DNA of 64,000 nucleotides from Planctomycetaceae bacterium (GTDB lineage Bacteria; Planctomycetota; Planctomycetia; Planctomycetales; Planctomycetaceae). The position numbers were made by a program, and so were the translations under genes. Position 1 is the stretch's first letter; each line of letters opens with the position of its first letter. The DNA lies in assembly GCA_021732975.1 (NCBI GenBank), contig JAKFWC010000019.1, positions 124,001-188,000 on the forward strand, written 5' to 3'. A model generated the notes under the pieces. The model was given only the letters and a program-made list of their open reading frames with translations. It searched no databases and had not been told where the DNA came from. Below are positions 9,891-18,625 of the stretch, piece after piece.

Positions 9891-10618
9891 CCGAATCGAT
9901 CCCCATCATACTGAGCTGGAGCGGCGGCAAAGATTGCTTGCTGATGCTCCGTCGTTTGCAGGCCGATGTTCGGTATCGGGTCGCGGGTTTGATGACCACG
10001 GCGTGGGCCAATGAAGCCTGTGTCGCGATGCACGGCATTCCGCTGCCGTTGATCAATGCCCAGGCGACGGCATTGGGGTTTGAACTCGTCGCCGTGGACA
10101 TGCCCCGGTTTCCCACGAATCAGCAGTATGAAGCGGCGATGACTCCCGTGATCGAACACTTTCGGTCCCGTGGCGTCCGCACGTTTGCCTTTGGTGACCT
10201 GTTCCTCGAAGACATTCGTCGTTACCGGGAAGAATTGTGCTGCCGTATGGGAATTGACGCCGTGTTTCCGCTGTGGGGAAGTTCAACGGCCAAACTCGCC
10301 GCTGAGTTCATCCAGGCGGGCTATCGTGCTCGAATTTGTTGTACCGATGCCCGTCTCGGCGGCGAGGCGATCGGCAGGGACTACGATGCCGGGTTTATCC
10401 AGGAGTTACCCGCGGGAATCGACCCCTGCGGGGAAAATGGTGAGTTTCACACATTCGTGACCGACGGTCCGGGTTTCACGGAACCGGTCGCAGCCGGTAT
10501 CATGGGGATCAAGTCTGCCGAGGGTTTCTGGTGGGCACAATGGTCCGAACTCGATCAGAAACCAATCGACAGCGACCGCGAGTTGATCGCGGCGTCATCA
10601 GGAGTTGAGCACGCATGA
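9887..10618 (+). CDS. DUF71/COG2102 ATP-pyrophosphatase, B12-associated type
   Basis: 243 residues from ATG 9887, which overlaps the previous stop (ATGA). The PP-loop SWSGGKD (11-16) binds ATP, and CGENGEFHTFVTDGP near residue 185 is the conserved family motif. In eukaryotes the homologue Dph6 amidates diphthine; bacteria lack diphthamide, and comparative genomics has proposed that a bacterial subgroup acts in B12 salvage, perhaps amidating a corrinoid precursor. The riboswitch and the flanking BtuF-like gene place this protein in that subgroup. The substrate is not shown by sequence. Confidence 0.88.
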   Translation: MTESIPIILSWSGGKDCLLMLRRLQADVRYRVAGLMTTAWANEACVAMHGIPLPLINAQATALGFELVAVDMPRFPTNQQYEAAMTPVIEHFRSRGVRTFAFGDLFLEDIRRYREELCCRMGIDAVFPLWGSSTAKLAAEFIQAGYRARICCTDARLGGEAIGRDYDAGFIQELPAGIDPCGENGEFHTFVTDGPGFTEPVAAGIMGIKSAEGFWWAQWSELDQKPIDSDRELIAASSGVEHA

Positions 10619-11235
10619 ATCGGAAATTGGGATTCTGGCTGGGACTGTTTGCCTTCACGTTCGTCTGGCGAATTCTGCCGTATACGCTGGAAGCCTTCGA
10701 TGTGATGAAGATCGATCCCGGCACCACCTGGTATCCGTGGAATTTCTCGCCGTTCATGGCGGTCTGTCTGTTCGGCGGCGCGTGTCTGTCGGATCGACGA
10801 TGGGCCTTTACCGGGCCGCTGGTCGTGTTCGCCCTCAGCAATTTTGCGATGTGGGGACTCACCGGACATCAGGCATTTGCGTTTTCGCCGAGTCAGCCGC
10901 TGATCATGGCCGCGTTCTTCGGCGCTGTGGGGCTGGGTTACCTTCTGCAGTCGTCACCCCGTTTGGCGACGGCCCTTCCCGCCGGGGTGATTGCCGAACT
11001 GGTGTTCTTCGTCATCACCAACTTCGCGGTGTGGTACTTCGGTGAAGGTGGCATCTATCCTCTGACGTTGAATGGTTTGTTGACGTGCTATGTCGCCGCA
11101 ATTCCGTTCCTCGGCCGCAGCATTGTGAGCACGTCACTCTTCACCGGCATCCTGTTCAGCCCGATCGGTCTGCAGATGGCGGGCGTGCAACCGGTGGAAA
11201 ACGGCCAACTGGAATTGGCTCGGGTTCCAGTGTGA
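10615..11235 (+). CDS. DUF6580 integral membrane protein, possible B12/precursor transporter component
   Basis: 206 residues with about five to six hydrophobic segments (roughly 8-24, 42-60, 65-82, 90-108, 118-140, 150-180). The start overlaps the DUF71 stop (ATGA) and the stop overlaps the next GTG. The size, the number of segments and the intramembrane small-residue pattern resemble substrate-binding S-components of ECF transporters, but no ECF ATPase or T-component gene is in the window. Its place in a B12-riboswitch operon supports a role in moving cobalamin or a precursor across the inner membrane; this is inference. Confidence 0.8.
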   Translation: MNRKLGFWLGLFAFTFVWRILPYTLEAFDVMKIDPGTTWYPWNFSPFMAVCLFGGACLSDRRWAFTGPLVVFALSNFAMWGLTGHQAFAFSPSQPLIMAAFFGAVGLGYLLQSSPRLATALPAGVIAELVFFVITNFAVWYFGEGGIYPLTLNGLLTCYVAAIPFLGRSIVSTSLFTGILFSPIGLQMAGVQPVENGQLELARVPV

Positions 11236-12161
11236 CGAAGACCTCACCGCGTGTCGTTTCCCTGATTGCCAGTGCGACCGAGTGGGTGGCTGCGCTCGGG
11301 GCGACGGATTGGCTCGTCGGGCGGTCGCATGAATGTGATTACCCGCCGGATGTGATCGCACTCCCCGCGTGCAGCGCGGCGAAGTTTGATGTCCACGGCG
11401 ACAGCCGCCAGATCGACGACCGCGTGAAGGCCGTGTTGCAAGAGGCCACGTCGGTCTACAGCGTGGATCGGGGCCAGCTCGAAACACTACAACCGACGGT
11501 CGTCATCACGCAGACGCAATGTGAGGTCTGTGCCGTCAGCTTGAAAGATGTCGAGGCGGCGGTCTGTGACTGGGCAACATCACGACCGCAGGTGGTGGCG
11601 TGTGAACCAAACTCACTGATCGATGTGTGGGCCGACGGTCGCCGCATTGCTGCCGCGTTGGGCGTTCGCGAAACGGGCGAGCAATTACTGACTTCCCTGC
11701 AACAACGCCTGCAAGCCGTGGGTGCTGCGTGTCGCGCCCTCGGACAACCGTCGCCGCGCGTGGCCTGTGTCGAGTGGCAGGAACCGTTGATGGCCGCAGG
11801 GAACTGGATTCCCGAACTGGTTGAGATGGTCGGTGGCACATCGCTGTTTGGTGAAGCGGGAAAACATTCACCGTGGATGACGTGGGAGGCTCTCGTCGCC
11901 GCGGATCCCGATGCGATCATCGCGCTGCCGTGCGGATTCGATCTGCCGCGGACATTATCCGAAATGCATTGGCTGACCGCGCGTCCCGGCTGGTCCAACC
12001 TGCGCGCCGTGCAAACTGGCCGGGTCTATGTCACCGATGGTAATGCATATTTCAATCGTCCCGGTCCACGCCTGGTGGAATCGGCGGAGATGCTTGCTGA
12101 GATGCTGTATCCCGGACGATTCGATTACGGTCACCACGGAACCGGTTGGCGCGCGTTGTGA
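11232..12161 (+). CDS. BtuF-like cobalamin-binding protein without signal peptide
   Basis: 309 residues from GTG 11232 (GTGA overlap with the previous stop). It belongs to the COG0614 substrate-binding fold used by BtuF: RVVSLIASATEWVAALG at the start, the RSHECDYPP and TQCEVCAVS motifs of the 'cobalamin-binding protein' subgroup, and GRVYVTDGNAYFNRPGPR near the C-terminus. No signal peptide or lipobox is present, so it may be cytoplasmic, unlike classical BtuF. Last gene of the riboswitch operon, followed by a hairpin. A role in binding or storing corrinoid inside the cell is plausible. Confidence 0.88.
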   Translation: MTKTSPRVVSLIASATEWVAALGATDWLVGRSHECDYPPDVIALPACSAAKFDVHGDSRQIDDRVKAVLQEATSVYSVDRGQLETLQPTVVITQTQCEVCAVSLKDVEAAVCDWATSRPQVVACEPNSLIDVWADGRRIAAALGVRETGEQLLTSLQQRLQAVGAACRALGQPSPRVACVEWQEPLMAAGNWIPELVEMVGGTSLFGEAGKHSPWMTWEALVAADPDAIIALPCGFDLPRTLSEMHWLTARPGWSNLRAVQTGRVYVTDGNAYFNRPGPRLVESAEMLAEMLYPGRFDYGHHGTGWRAL

Positions 12162-12174
12162 TTGATCGAAGGAA

Positions 12175-12196
12175 CCCACGGTTCAGAAACCGTGGG
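12175..12196. terminator. Hairpin between convergent btuF-like and kinase genes
   Basis: cccacggtt (12175-12183) and aaccgtggg (12188-12196) form a 9-bp stem with a four-base loop. It lies in the 37-bp gap between two convergent genes, so it can serve both directions. Two similar short stems occur at 35097-35116 and 61196-61217. Confidence 0.6.
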
Positions 12197-12198
12197 CT

Positions 12199-13722
12199 TC
12201 AGGGCGTTTTGTTTAATGCGGCGGCGTTGCGGACGCGCGCTTCGTCGACCAATAAACTCAGCCGCGCGTCGAGTTTGCCGTTCTGGCGGTCGAGTTGATC
12301 AATGCTCGATTTCGACGCGGCGTGTTCGCCACGCAAACTGGCGATGATGGCTTCCCCGGCGAGACCGTGATCGAGTTTCCACGGGTTGGCAACGCCGTCG
12401 TGTTTGAAGCGTTGGAAAATCTCGGCGGCTTTGTCGCGCTGGCCATGTTTCAGGTAAATGATGGCGAGCCGTAATTCGGCCGATTGGCGGTCCATCTCCG
12501 GTCGCCCGGTGGGATCCGGTGGGTAATCGACCACCGCCTTCCACGCGAGTTCGTCATCGCCGCTGCGCATCGCATGGAAGTATTGAGCCGCAATACTCGG
12601 TTCGTGCGGCACCGCGGGATCGGGCAAGGCCTCCTTGGCGAAGGGATCGCCCGTGCGCATCGCCCAGCCGACACCGGCCGCTGCCAGCGCGATCATCACC
12701 GCGAACAACGCCATCCGGCCAAGTTGTCGTCGTAGCGGACGATCCAATGTCAGCGAGATGCGGCGCCGCGCTGAAACCGCTTTCATGGAGGGCACGCTCT
12801 GGGACATGGTCCCGTCTTTACCGACGAACTGCTTCTGCAGCAACTTTAGCTCGGTGAGCAGTGCTTGCGGATCAGCGAAGCGATCGTCCCGGTCCTTCTC
12901 CATCATCTTGTGGATCAGATTACAGACTGCTTGCGGAACGTCGGGCCGCCATTCCAGCAATGGCTTCGGCTGATTGTTAAGGTGCTGGACGGCGATCGCG
13001 AGAGCATTCTCACCAGTAAACGGCGGCTTGCCGGCGAGCATGTGGTACGCCATCGCGCCGAACGAATATTGATCGCTGCGATGATCGACACCTTTGCCGC
13101 CGACCTGCTCGGGGCTCATGTATAATGGCGTCCCCATGGTGACACCGACCTGAGTCAGCTCGACGCGTTCCCCTTGCTGTGTGAGCTGTGCGAGACCGAA
13201 GTCGGCGACCTTGGCTTCGCCCTTCTTCGTCAACAGGATGTTCTCGGGCTTGATGTCACGGTGGACGATTCCCGAATTGCACGCCACCTGCAACGCCGCC
13301 GCGACCTGCCGCAGGATGTGCAGCACGAGGGGCACTTCCAGCGTTCCCTTCCGGCGCATGAACTCGCGCAGGTTGCCGCCGCGGACATATTCCTGAGCGA
13401 TGTACTGCAGGCCGTCCTGCTCGCCGATGGAGTACACCTGCACGATGTTCGGGTGATTCAACCCCCCGGCGGCGGTGGCTTCATGGCGGAACCGTTTGAC
13501 GTAAGTGGCGTCGGCGAGAAATTCGGGCCGCAACACCTTGATGGCGACCTGCCGCTGCAGCGTGGTTTGATCGGCGAGGTAGACTTCTGCCATCCCTCCC
13601 TTGCCGATGCGGCGCAGGATCTGAAATTCGCCGAGCGTTTTCCCCGTCAAATCGAACGGTTCCGCCGTCCCGGTGGCGGGTGACGGATTCCCGGACGACG
13701 GCGTGACATTCCCCGCAGACAT
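12199..13722 (-). CDS. Membrane-anchored Ser/Thr protein kinase
   Basis: 507 residues. Full kinase core: Gly-rich loop GKGGMAEV (40-47), Lys62 in AIKVL, catalytic HRDIKPEN (Asp156, Asn161), DFG (Asp174), SPEQ (203-206). A single membrane helix follows at 337-355. The C-terminal 140 residues, presumably outside the cytoplasm, are helical and partly TPR-like (HGQRDKAAEIFQRF). This is the Hanks-type PknB-like layout common in planctomycetes. Targets unknown. It is convergent with the B12 operon and not obviously part of an operon. Confidence 0.93.
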   Translation of the reverse strand: MSAGNVTPSSGNPSPATGTAEPFDLTGKTLGEFQILRRIGKGGMAEVYLADQTTLQRQVAIKVLRPEFLADATYVKRFRHEATAAGGLNHPNIVQVYSIGEQDGLQYIAQEYVRGGNLREFMRRKGTLEVPLVLHILRQVAAALQVACNSGIVHRDIKPENILLTKKGEAKVADFGLAQLTQQGERVELTQVGVTMGTPLYMSPEQVGGKGVDHRSDQYSFGAMAYHMLAGKPPFTGENALAIAVQHLNNQPKPLLEWRPDVPQAVCNLIHKMMEKDRDDRFADPQALLTELKLLQKQFVGKDGTMSQSVPSMKAVSARRRISLTLDRPLRRQLGRMALFAVMIALAAAGVGWAMRTGDPFAKEALPDPAVPHEPSIAAQYFHAMRSGDDELAWKAVVDYPPDPTGRPEMDRQSAELRLAIIYLKHGQRDKAAEIFQRFKHDGVANPWKLDHGLAGEAIIASLRGEHAASKSSIDQLDRQNGKLDARLSLLVDEARVRNAAALNKTP

Positions 13723-13892
13723 TCAACGAACCTTGACCGATACCAATCGCAGAACAAATCCCCGATGCTTGATCATAGGGTCACCCCCTAGAGGGAAGCA
13801 ATTGCAGCCTCGGGAATCGGACCGCAGTCTAGCCGACGAATCCTGAAGGCGAGGTGAAAGAGAGTGGAGAGCGGATGGGAAATGCAAAGATT

Positions 13893-14008
13893 CCTCGTTC
13901 CCAGGCGGAGCCTGGGAACGTCCGGATTCGAGGCTCTGCCTCGACGGAGATAAGACGAGGCAGAGCCTCGGGGATGCCCGTTCCCAAGCGGAGCTTGGGA
14001 ACGAGGAG
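13893..14008. repeat. Compound inverted repeat, 'cgttccca' family (copy 1)
   Basis: Four hairpin arms are nested over 116 bp. The ends cctcgttcccaggc and gcttgggaacgagg pair with each other; each end also forms its own hairpin (cgttcccaggc/gcctgggaacg). In the middle, cgaggctctgcctcg and cgaggcagagcctcg pair. A related copy is at 61059-61172. It fills most of the 346-bp gap between the kinase and RidA-like genes; nothing coding was seen in the rest of that gap. Confidence 0.8.
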
Positions 14009-14068
14009 GGAGGGGATGTCGCGTTGCGACCTCTTCCGATCCACTAACCCCGACCCACCATCCACTGC

Positions 14069-15223
14069 TCACTTCGGCACCGCGATCATGTCCAGCGTCA
14101 GCGTTCGTCCCAAGGATCCCGTGCCGATGACCATCGCTTTCGAGGCGGCCGGGGGGCGTTCCGGTTCATAGAACTCCGGCCGGACGGTGTTGAGGTGGGA
14201 ACTGACCGCCTCGTCGGAGACGTAGTACGTCGCTTTTGCCAAGTGCTTCAGATCGCTTCCCGCGGCTTCGGTCACGCGCTTCAAGGTCGCGAACACGTCC
14301 CGGACTTCGTCCGCACTGCTCGGCATCTCCGTCTTGCCGAGCAAGCCGCCGACAAAAATCTGTCCCGGTGTGTTGATCCGCGTCACCCGGGCATACACCG
14401 GAGAGGCTTTCATCTCCGGTGGCGTGAGATATTCAATCCGTGGCGCTTCTGGACGGCTGCGCGATGATACGACCATCTCGATTTCAATCGGCAGCGTCGA
14501 CTTCCATTCCACTACAGAGACCGGCGGCGCGACCTCGTCACCGAACGCCGCCACGATTTCTTTGATTGCGATGGTCGAGTCTTTCATCGGCGTCAGAAAC
14601 GCCTTGATCTGCACGACATCGGCGGGTCGGCATTCGAGGAACGTCAGCGTTTTGAACAGACTCTCCATCGTCTTTTTCGTGGCATCGGCGACTGTGCCAT
14701 CCCCCTTCTCGGCTTGGCCGGAAATGTAAGCGGTGCCTCCCGACGGCAAAAAGGCGAGAGGCGATGGTCGTCCTTTCACCGATGGCTTTTCGCGGCGAAC
14801 CATGCCTTCACTCGGCGGGGCTCCCACTTCCACCACGGCATCCAGCCCCACGACCACGCCACCACTGGGCATCGCCGTCTGTACAAAGCAGACGGCGGGT
14901 TGATAGCCGCCGCTGTATCGCTTCGCCAACTGTTTCGTGATCAACGCGGCAATCGACGGTTCATGCACATAGACATTGAGTTTGAGCACGCCCTTGGGGG
15001 TCACCAGGCGATCCAACTGCCGAAAAACATCGGCGATCTGTTCTTCCGGCGGCGTCGGCGCGACACTCGGCCCGGTCGGAAAGATTTGCCCGGTGTAGGC
15101 GAGATACCCCCATTCCGACACGATGGCGAGCGCCTGCCCAGTCTTCGGATCGCCTTCGATCGATTTCGGTTCCGGCCGCGGTTCCGCGGAGAGACATACG
15201 GCCATCATCAACACATACGGCAT
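14069..15223 (-). CDS. Exported multidomain RidA/YjgF-like protein
   Basis: 384 residues from ATG 15223, preceded by GGGATGGA; an earlier ATG (15277) lies inside a palindromic repeat and is rejected. A short hydrophobic leader (MPYVLMMAVCLSA) suggests export. Two or three RidA-like units follow, recognisable by YTGQIFP (about 40), AYISGQAEKGDGTVADATKKTMESL (about 165-190) and IFVGGLLGKTE...ATYYVSDE (about 295-345). Classical RidA hydrolyses reactive enamines/imines; in this fused form the active-site Arg could not be assigned with confidence, so enzymatic activity is uncertain. Confidence 0.75.
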   Translation of the reverse strand: MPYVLMMAVCLSAEPRPEPKSIEGDPKTGQALAIVSEWGYLAYTGQIFPTGPSVAPTPPEEQIADVFRQLDRLVTPKGVLKLNVYVHEPSIAALITKQLAKRYSGGYQPAVCFVQTAMPSGGVVVGLDAVVEVGAPPSEGMVRREKPSVKGRPSPLAFLPSGGTAYISGQAEKGDGTVADATKKTMESLFKTLTFLECRPADVVQIKAFLTPMKDSTIAIKEIVAAFGDEVAPPVSVVEWKSTLPIEIEMVVSSRSRPEAPRIEYLTPPEMKASPVYARVTRINTPGQIFVGGLLGKTEMPSSADEVRDVFATLKRVTEAAGSDLKHLAKATYYVSDEAVSSHLNTVRPEFYEPERPPAASKAMVIGTGSLGRTLTLDMIAVPK

Positions 15224-15235
15224 GATTCCATCCCA

Positions 15236-15318
15236 TTTAGCCCCCGGTTGTCCGCAACCGGGGGGACAGGTGATCAACGACGTGAAGAACCCCCCGTTGA
15301 AGACAACGGGGGGCTAAG
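15236..15318. repeat. REP-like double hairpin (copy 1)
   Basis: Two adjacent GC-rich hairpins flanked by ttag/ctaa: cccccggttg-tccg-caaccggggg (15241-15264) and ccccccgttg-aaga-caacgggggg (15290-15313). Further copies are at 18531-18617 and 48931-49016. The element lies between dapB and the RidA-like gene. Confidence 0.88.
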
Positions 15319-15320
15319 TG

Positions 15321-16121
15321 TCATAATCCGAGGACATCGGCCATCGAATACATTCCCGCCCCTTTGCCGACGAGGAATTTCGCGGCGGCGATCGCCCCCA
15401 AGGCGTAACTGTCGCGCGATTGTCCGCGCACGGTCAGTTCCAGCGTTTCGCCGATCATGCCGAAGACGATGGTATGTTCGCCAACGTTATCACCGGTGCG
15501 CAGGGCGTGGTAACCGATTTCGTTGGGCGGGCGTTGTCCGGTCTGACCATGGCGGCCGTGGACCTGACGATCCTGTCCCATTTCTTTCGCGACAATCTCG
15601 CCGAATTTGAGGGCGGTTCCGCTCGGTGCATCGGCTTTGTAGCGGTGATGTCGTTCGATGATTTCGACATCGACGCCGCTGGTATGCGAAGTCAGCACAC
15701 GGGCGGCATCGCCGACGAGTTTCATCGCCAGATTGACGGCGAAACTCATGCTGGGGGACATCAGAATCGGCGTGGCTTGGGCGGCCGCGGCGACAATTTC
15801 CTTTTGCTGCGGCGACAACCCAGTCGTGGCGAGCACGAGCGGAATCGCCCGGGCTTCACATTCTGCCACGAGTTCCATGCACGCCTCGGGCAATGAGAAG
15901 TCGATGATCACGTCGACATGCGATTGCACGCCGTGAACGATGGGAACGCCGAGCTTGCCGACTCCGGCAAGTTCCCCCGCATCATGTCCCAGCCGTGGCG
16001 ATTGAGCTGACTCGTACGCCCCGGCGAGTTGCAGGTCGGGATCGTTCGCCGCCAGCGCAATCACGCGTTGCCCCATCCGCCCGGCGGCGCCGTGCATCCC
16101 CCAGCGAATCGTGTCAGCCAT
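15321..16121 (-). CDS. dapB: 4-hydroxy-tetrahydrodipicolinate reductase
   Basis: 266 residues from ATG 16121, the normal DapB length. The N-terminal NAD(P)-binding site is GMHGAAGRMGQRV (8-20), and the catalytic/substrate motif IERHHRYKADAPSGTA lies near residue 155, with the His-His pair and the Lys that protonate and bind the substrate. The DapB dimer signature continues with GYHALRTGDNVGEHTIVFG. It catalyses the second reductive step of diaminopimelate/lysine synthesis. An upstream in-frame ATG at 16187 would add 22 residues not found in the family. The gene stands alone between a copper ATPase and a RidA-like gene. Confidence 0.95.
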   Translation of the reverse strand: MADTIRWGMHGAAGRMGQRVIALAANDPDLQLAGAYESAQSPRLGHDAGELAGVGKLGVPIVHGVQSHVDVIIDFSLPEACMELVAECEARAIPLVLATTGLSPQQKEIVAAAAQATPILMSPSMSFAVNLAMKLVGDAARVLTSHTSGVDVEIIERHHRYKADAPSGTALKFGEIVAKEMGQDRQVHGRHGQTGQRPPNEIGYHALRTGDNVGEHTIVFGMIGETLELTVRGQSRDSYALGAIAAAKFLVGKGAGMYSMADVLGL

Positions 16122-16205
16122 CGGTGTTTTCTCATCAGTGTGCGAGCGGAAACAAACCGTGTCCCCCATCCATAAACTGTACCGCATTCCGCCGCAACAG
16201 GCGAG

Positions 16206-18482
16206 TTACGCGCGGCGTAACCGCAGGCTGTTGAGCACGACGGACACGCTGGAGCACGCCATCGCGGCGCTGGCGATCATCGGCGAGAGGAACCAGCCGG
16301 TAAAGGGAGCGAGGACACCGGTCGCGAGGGGCAACATCAGCACGTTGTAGCCGAAGGCCCACCACAGATTCTGGTGGATGACCCGCATCGTGGCGTGGGA
16401 GAGCCGCAATGCTGTCGGCAACCGATCGAGCCGCCCCCCCATCAGCGTGACATCGGCCGCGGCGAGGGCAATATCGGCCCCGGCGCTCATGGCGATGCCG
16501 ACATCCGCACTGGCGAGCGCGGGGGCATCGTTGATCCCGTCGCCGATCATGCCGACTCGTTCACCCAGAGCTTGCCGCCGCGCCACCTCGGCCGATTTTT
16601 GTCCCGGCAGCACGCGGGCAATGACATCGGTGATGCCAACCTGCCGCGCGATGGCGTCCGCGGTTTGGGGATGATCGCCGGTAATCATGGCGACTTTGAC
16701 ACCGCCAGCCGTCAGTTGCTGCACGACGGCGGCGGCTTCCGGACGGACGGCATCGGCGAGCGCAATCGTGCCGACCAACACATCATCCACGGCGACCATT
16801 ACGACGGTGTGTCCGACCTGGGCGGCGTCCTCAGGTGAATCCGCGATAGGATCGAAGAACGCTGGTTGCCCGACACGGACCGAACGGCTTTCAACGACAC
16901 CGGTCACACCGAGCCCGGTGACCGACTGAAAGTTTTCCACCGTGGCGAGCGTGATGCCACGCGAATGGGCATGGCGGACAATCGCTTTCGCCAGCGGATG
17001 TTCGCTCCCTTGTTCGAGAGAGGCCGCCCAGCGAAGCACATCGTCTTCGGTGGCAGGATGCGATGTGATACTGGTGACCGCGGGTTGCCCTTGGGTGAGC
17101 GTACCGGTTTTGTCGAAGAGCAGTGTGGTTAGCGACTCCAAGCGTTCGAGCGCGGCCCCGGTCTTGAAGAGCACGCCTAACTCGGCGGCGCGGCCCGTTC
17201 CCACGAGAATGGCCGTCGGTGTCGCCAACCCCAACGCACACGGACACGCGACGATCATCACAGCGACAAATGTCTGGACTGCCAGCGCGACGCGCGTCTC
17301 GACGGGGCCGAACACCAGCCACGCGACTGCGGTCAGAATGGCGAGGCCAATCACGAACGGCGTGAACACACCCGCAACCTGATCGGCCAGCCGCGCGACC
17401 GGGGCCTTTGTTCCCTGGGCCTCGCGGACTTGCTGCACGATCTGTTGCAGGACCGTCGCCCGGCCGACTTGTGTCGTGCGAAACTGAAATTGCCCCGTCC
17501 CGTTCATCGTCCCCGCAAACACGTTGTCGCCGCGGTTTTTCGACACCGGCAGGCTTTCCCCCGTCAGCAGAGCTTCATCGAGGGTGGAAGCTCCCCGAAC
17601 GACAACGCCATCGACTGGCAACCGTTCCCCCGGCCGCACAATGACCGTATCACCGACGACGAGGTCCGCTACCGGGATCTCGACTTCACGGCCGTCGCTC
17701 ACAATGTGAGCGGTCCGCGGTTGCAGTCCGAGCAAACGCTGAATCGCCGCACCGGCGCGATGCTTCGCCCCGGCTTCCAGCCAGCGGCCCAACAGCACGA
17801 GTGTGATGATGGTCGCCGCCGCTTCAAAATAGACGGGGACGCCATGCCCGGCGTGTGACATCGTTGACGACGTGAACGATGAAATCATCAACCGCACCGT
17901 GGAATCGATAAACGTAGTGATCGTACCGATGGCGACGAGGACGTTCATGTCCGCGCCGCCATGTTTCAACGCCTTCCATGCGGCGCGAAAAATCGGCGCT
18001 CCCGCATAACCGACAACGGGGATCGTGAGGGCCAATTGGAACCACGCGGCAGTGCTGCTGGCGAACCACGGGATCGTGCCATGCGACATGGCGACAATCA
18101 TCACCGGCACCGTGGCGATCGCGGCGACGATCAGACGGCGCTGCAGATCGCGCTCCGCCACCATTTCCGCCGCGGCCTGTTCGGCGTCGACATCTTCGGA
18201 GTCCGCCTGAGGAACAACGGCCCCGTAACCGATGGCGACCACCGCTTCCCCGAGTCGCGCGGGCGTGGTCCGCTGAGCGTCATACCCCACGGTGGCCCGG
18301 CTGGTGGCGAAGTTGACCGACGCCGCGACCACCCCCGGCTGATCCCGTAGCACCTTTTCGATGCGGCTCGCACACCCGGCACACGTCATCCCCGTCACGG
18401 GCATTTCCACCCGCGACACGTCCTCGGGGAACAACGGCGGTTTATTGTCCAACACCGGCAGGATCGGCAAAGCATTCATCAT
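16206..18482 (-). CDS. copA: Copper-exporting P1B-type ATPase
   Basis: 758 residues, typical for CopA with one N-terminal metal-binding domain. GMTCAGC (31-37) is the HMA copper site. Then follow the paired N-terminal membrane helices, the actuator motif LTGES, the CPC transport site (ACPCALGLATPTA, about residue 400), the phosphorylation site DKTGTLT, the SEHPLAKAIV nucleotide-domain motif and GDGINDAPAL. The last helices contain YN and MACSS, the Cu(I) pattern of subgroup 1B-1. It pumps Cu(I) out of the cytoplasm. No CueR/CopY regulator is adjacent; a CopZ-like protein gene lies 14 kb away. Confidence 0.95.
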   Translation of the reverse strand: MMNALPILPVLDNKPPLFPEDVSRVEMPVTGMTCAGCASRIEKVLRDQPGVVAASVNFATSRATVGYDAQRTTPARLGEAVVAIGYGAVVPQADSEDVDAEQAAAEMVAERDLQRRLIVAAIATVPVMIVAMSHGTIPWFASSTAAWFQLALTIPVVGYAGAPIFRAAWKALKHGGADMNVLVAIGTITTFIDSTVRLMISSFTSSTMSHAGHGVPVYFEAAATIITLVLLGRWLEAGAKHRAGAAIQRLLGLQPRTAHIVSDGREVEIPVADLVVGDTVIVRPGERLPVDGVVVRGASTLDEALLTGESLPVSKNRGDNVFAGTMNGTGQFQFRTTQVGRATVLQQIVQQVREAQGTKAPVARLADQVAGVFTPFVIGLAILTAVAWLVFGPVETRVALAVQTFVAVMIVACPCALGLATPTAILVGTGRAAELGVLFKTGAALERLESLTTLLFDKTGTLTQGQPAVTSITSHPATEDDVLRWAASLEQGSEHPLAKAIVRHAHSRGITLATVENFQSVTGLGVTGVVESRSVRVGQPAFFDPIADSPEDAAQVGHTVVMVAVDDVLVGTIALADAVRPEAAAVVQQLTAGGVKVAMITGDHPQTADAIARQVGITDVIARVLPGQKSAEVARRQALGERVGMIGDGINDAPALASADVGIAMSAGADIALAAADVTLMGGRLDRLPTALRLSHATMRVIHQNLWWAFGYNVLMLPLATGVLAPFTGWFLSPMIASAAMACSSVSVVLNSLRLRRA

Positions 18483-18530
18483 GCGTTTATTCTATACACA
18501 TGCGATGCAGATGTTGTTGATGTCCGCCAA

Positions 18531-18617
18531 CATTTAGCCCCCCGTTGTCCGCAACGGGGGGCTAAATGTCGATGGGCGCATGTCATCCCCCCGGTTGAAG
18601 ACAACCGGGGGCTAAAT
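18531..18617. repeat. REP-like double hairpin (copy 2)
   Basis: catttagccccccgttg-tccg-caacggggggctaaatg (18531-18568, arms stated in pieces) is followed by a second hairpin with stem ccggttg/caaccgg and loop aaga (18587-18617). Compared with copy 1 the two stem types are swapped while the loops keep their position. Confidence 0.88.
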
Positions 18618-18625
18618 GATGCGGT

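Noticed and set aside
15224-15277. Longer start for the RidA-like protein
   Set aside because: The extension is encoded by the REP-like double hairpin; ATG 15223 has a proper ribosome binding site and opens a signal peptide.
15236-18617. GC-rich hairpin copies considered as CRISPR repeats
   Set aside because: Repeats are isolated, paired as inverted not direct repeats, with no regular spacers and no cas genes.
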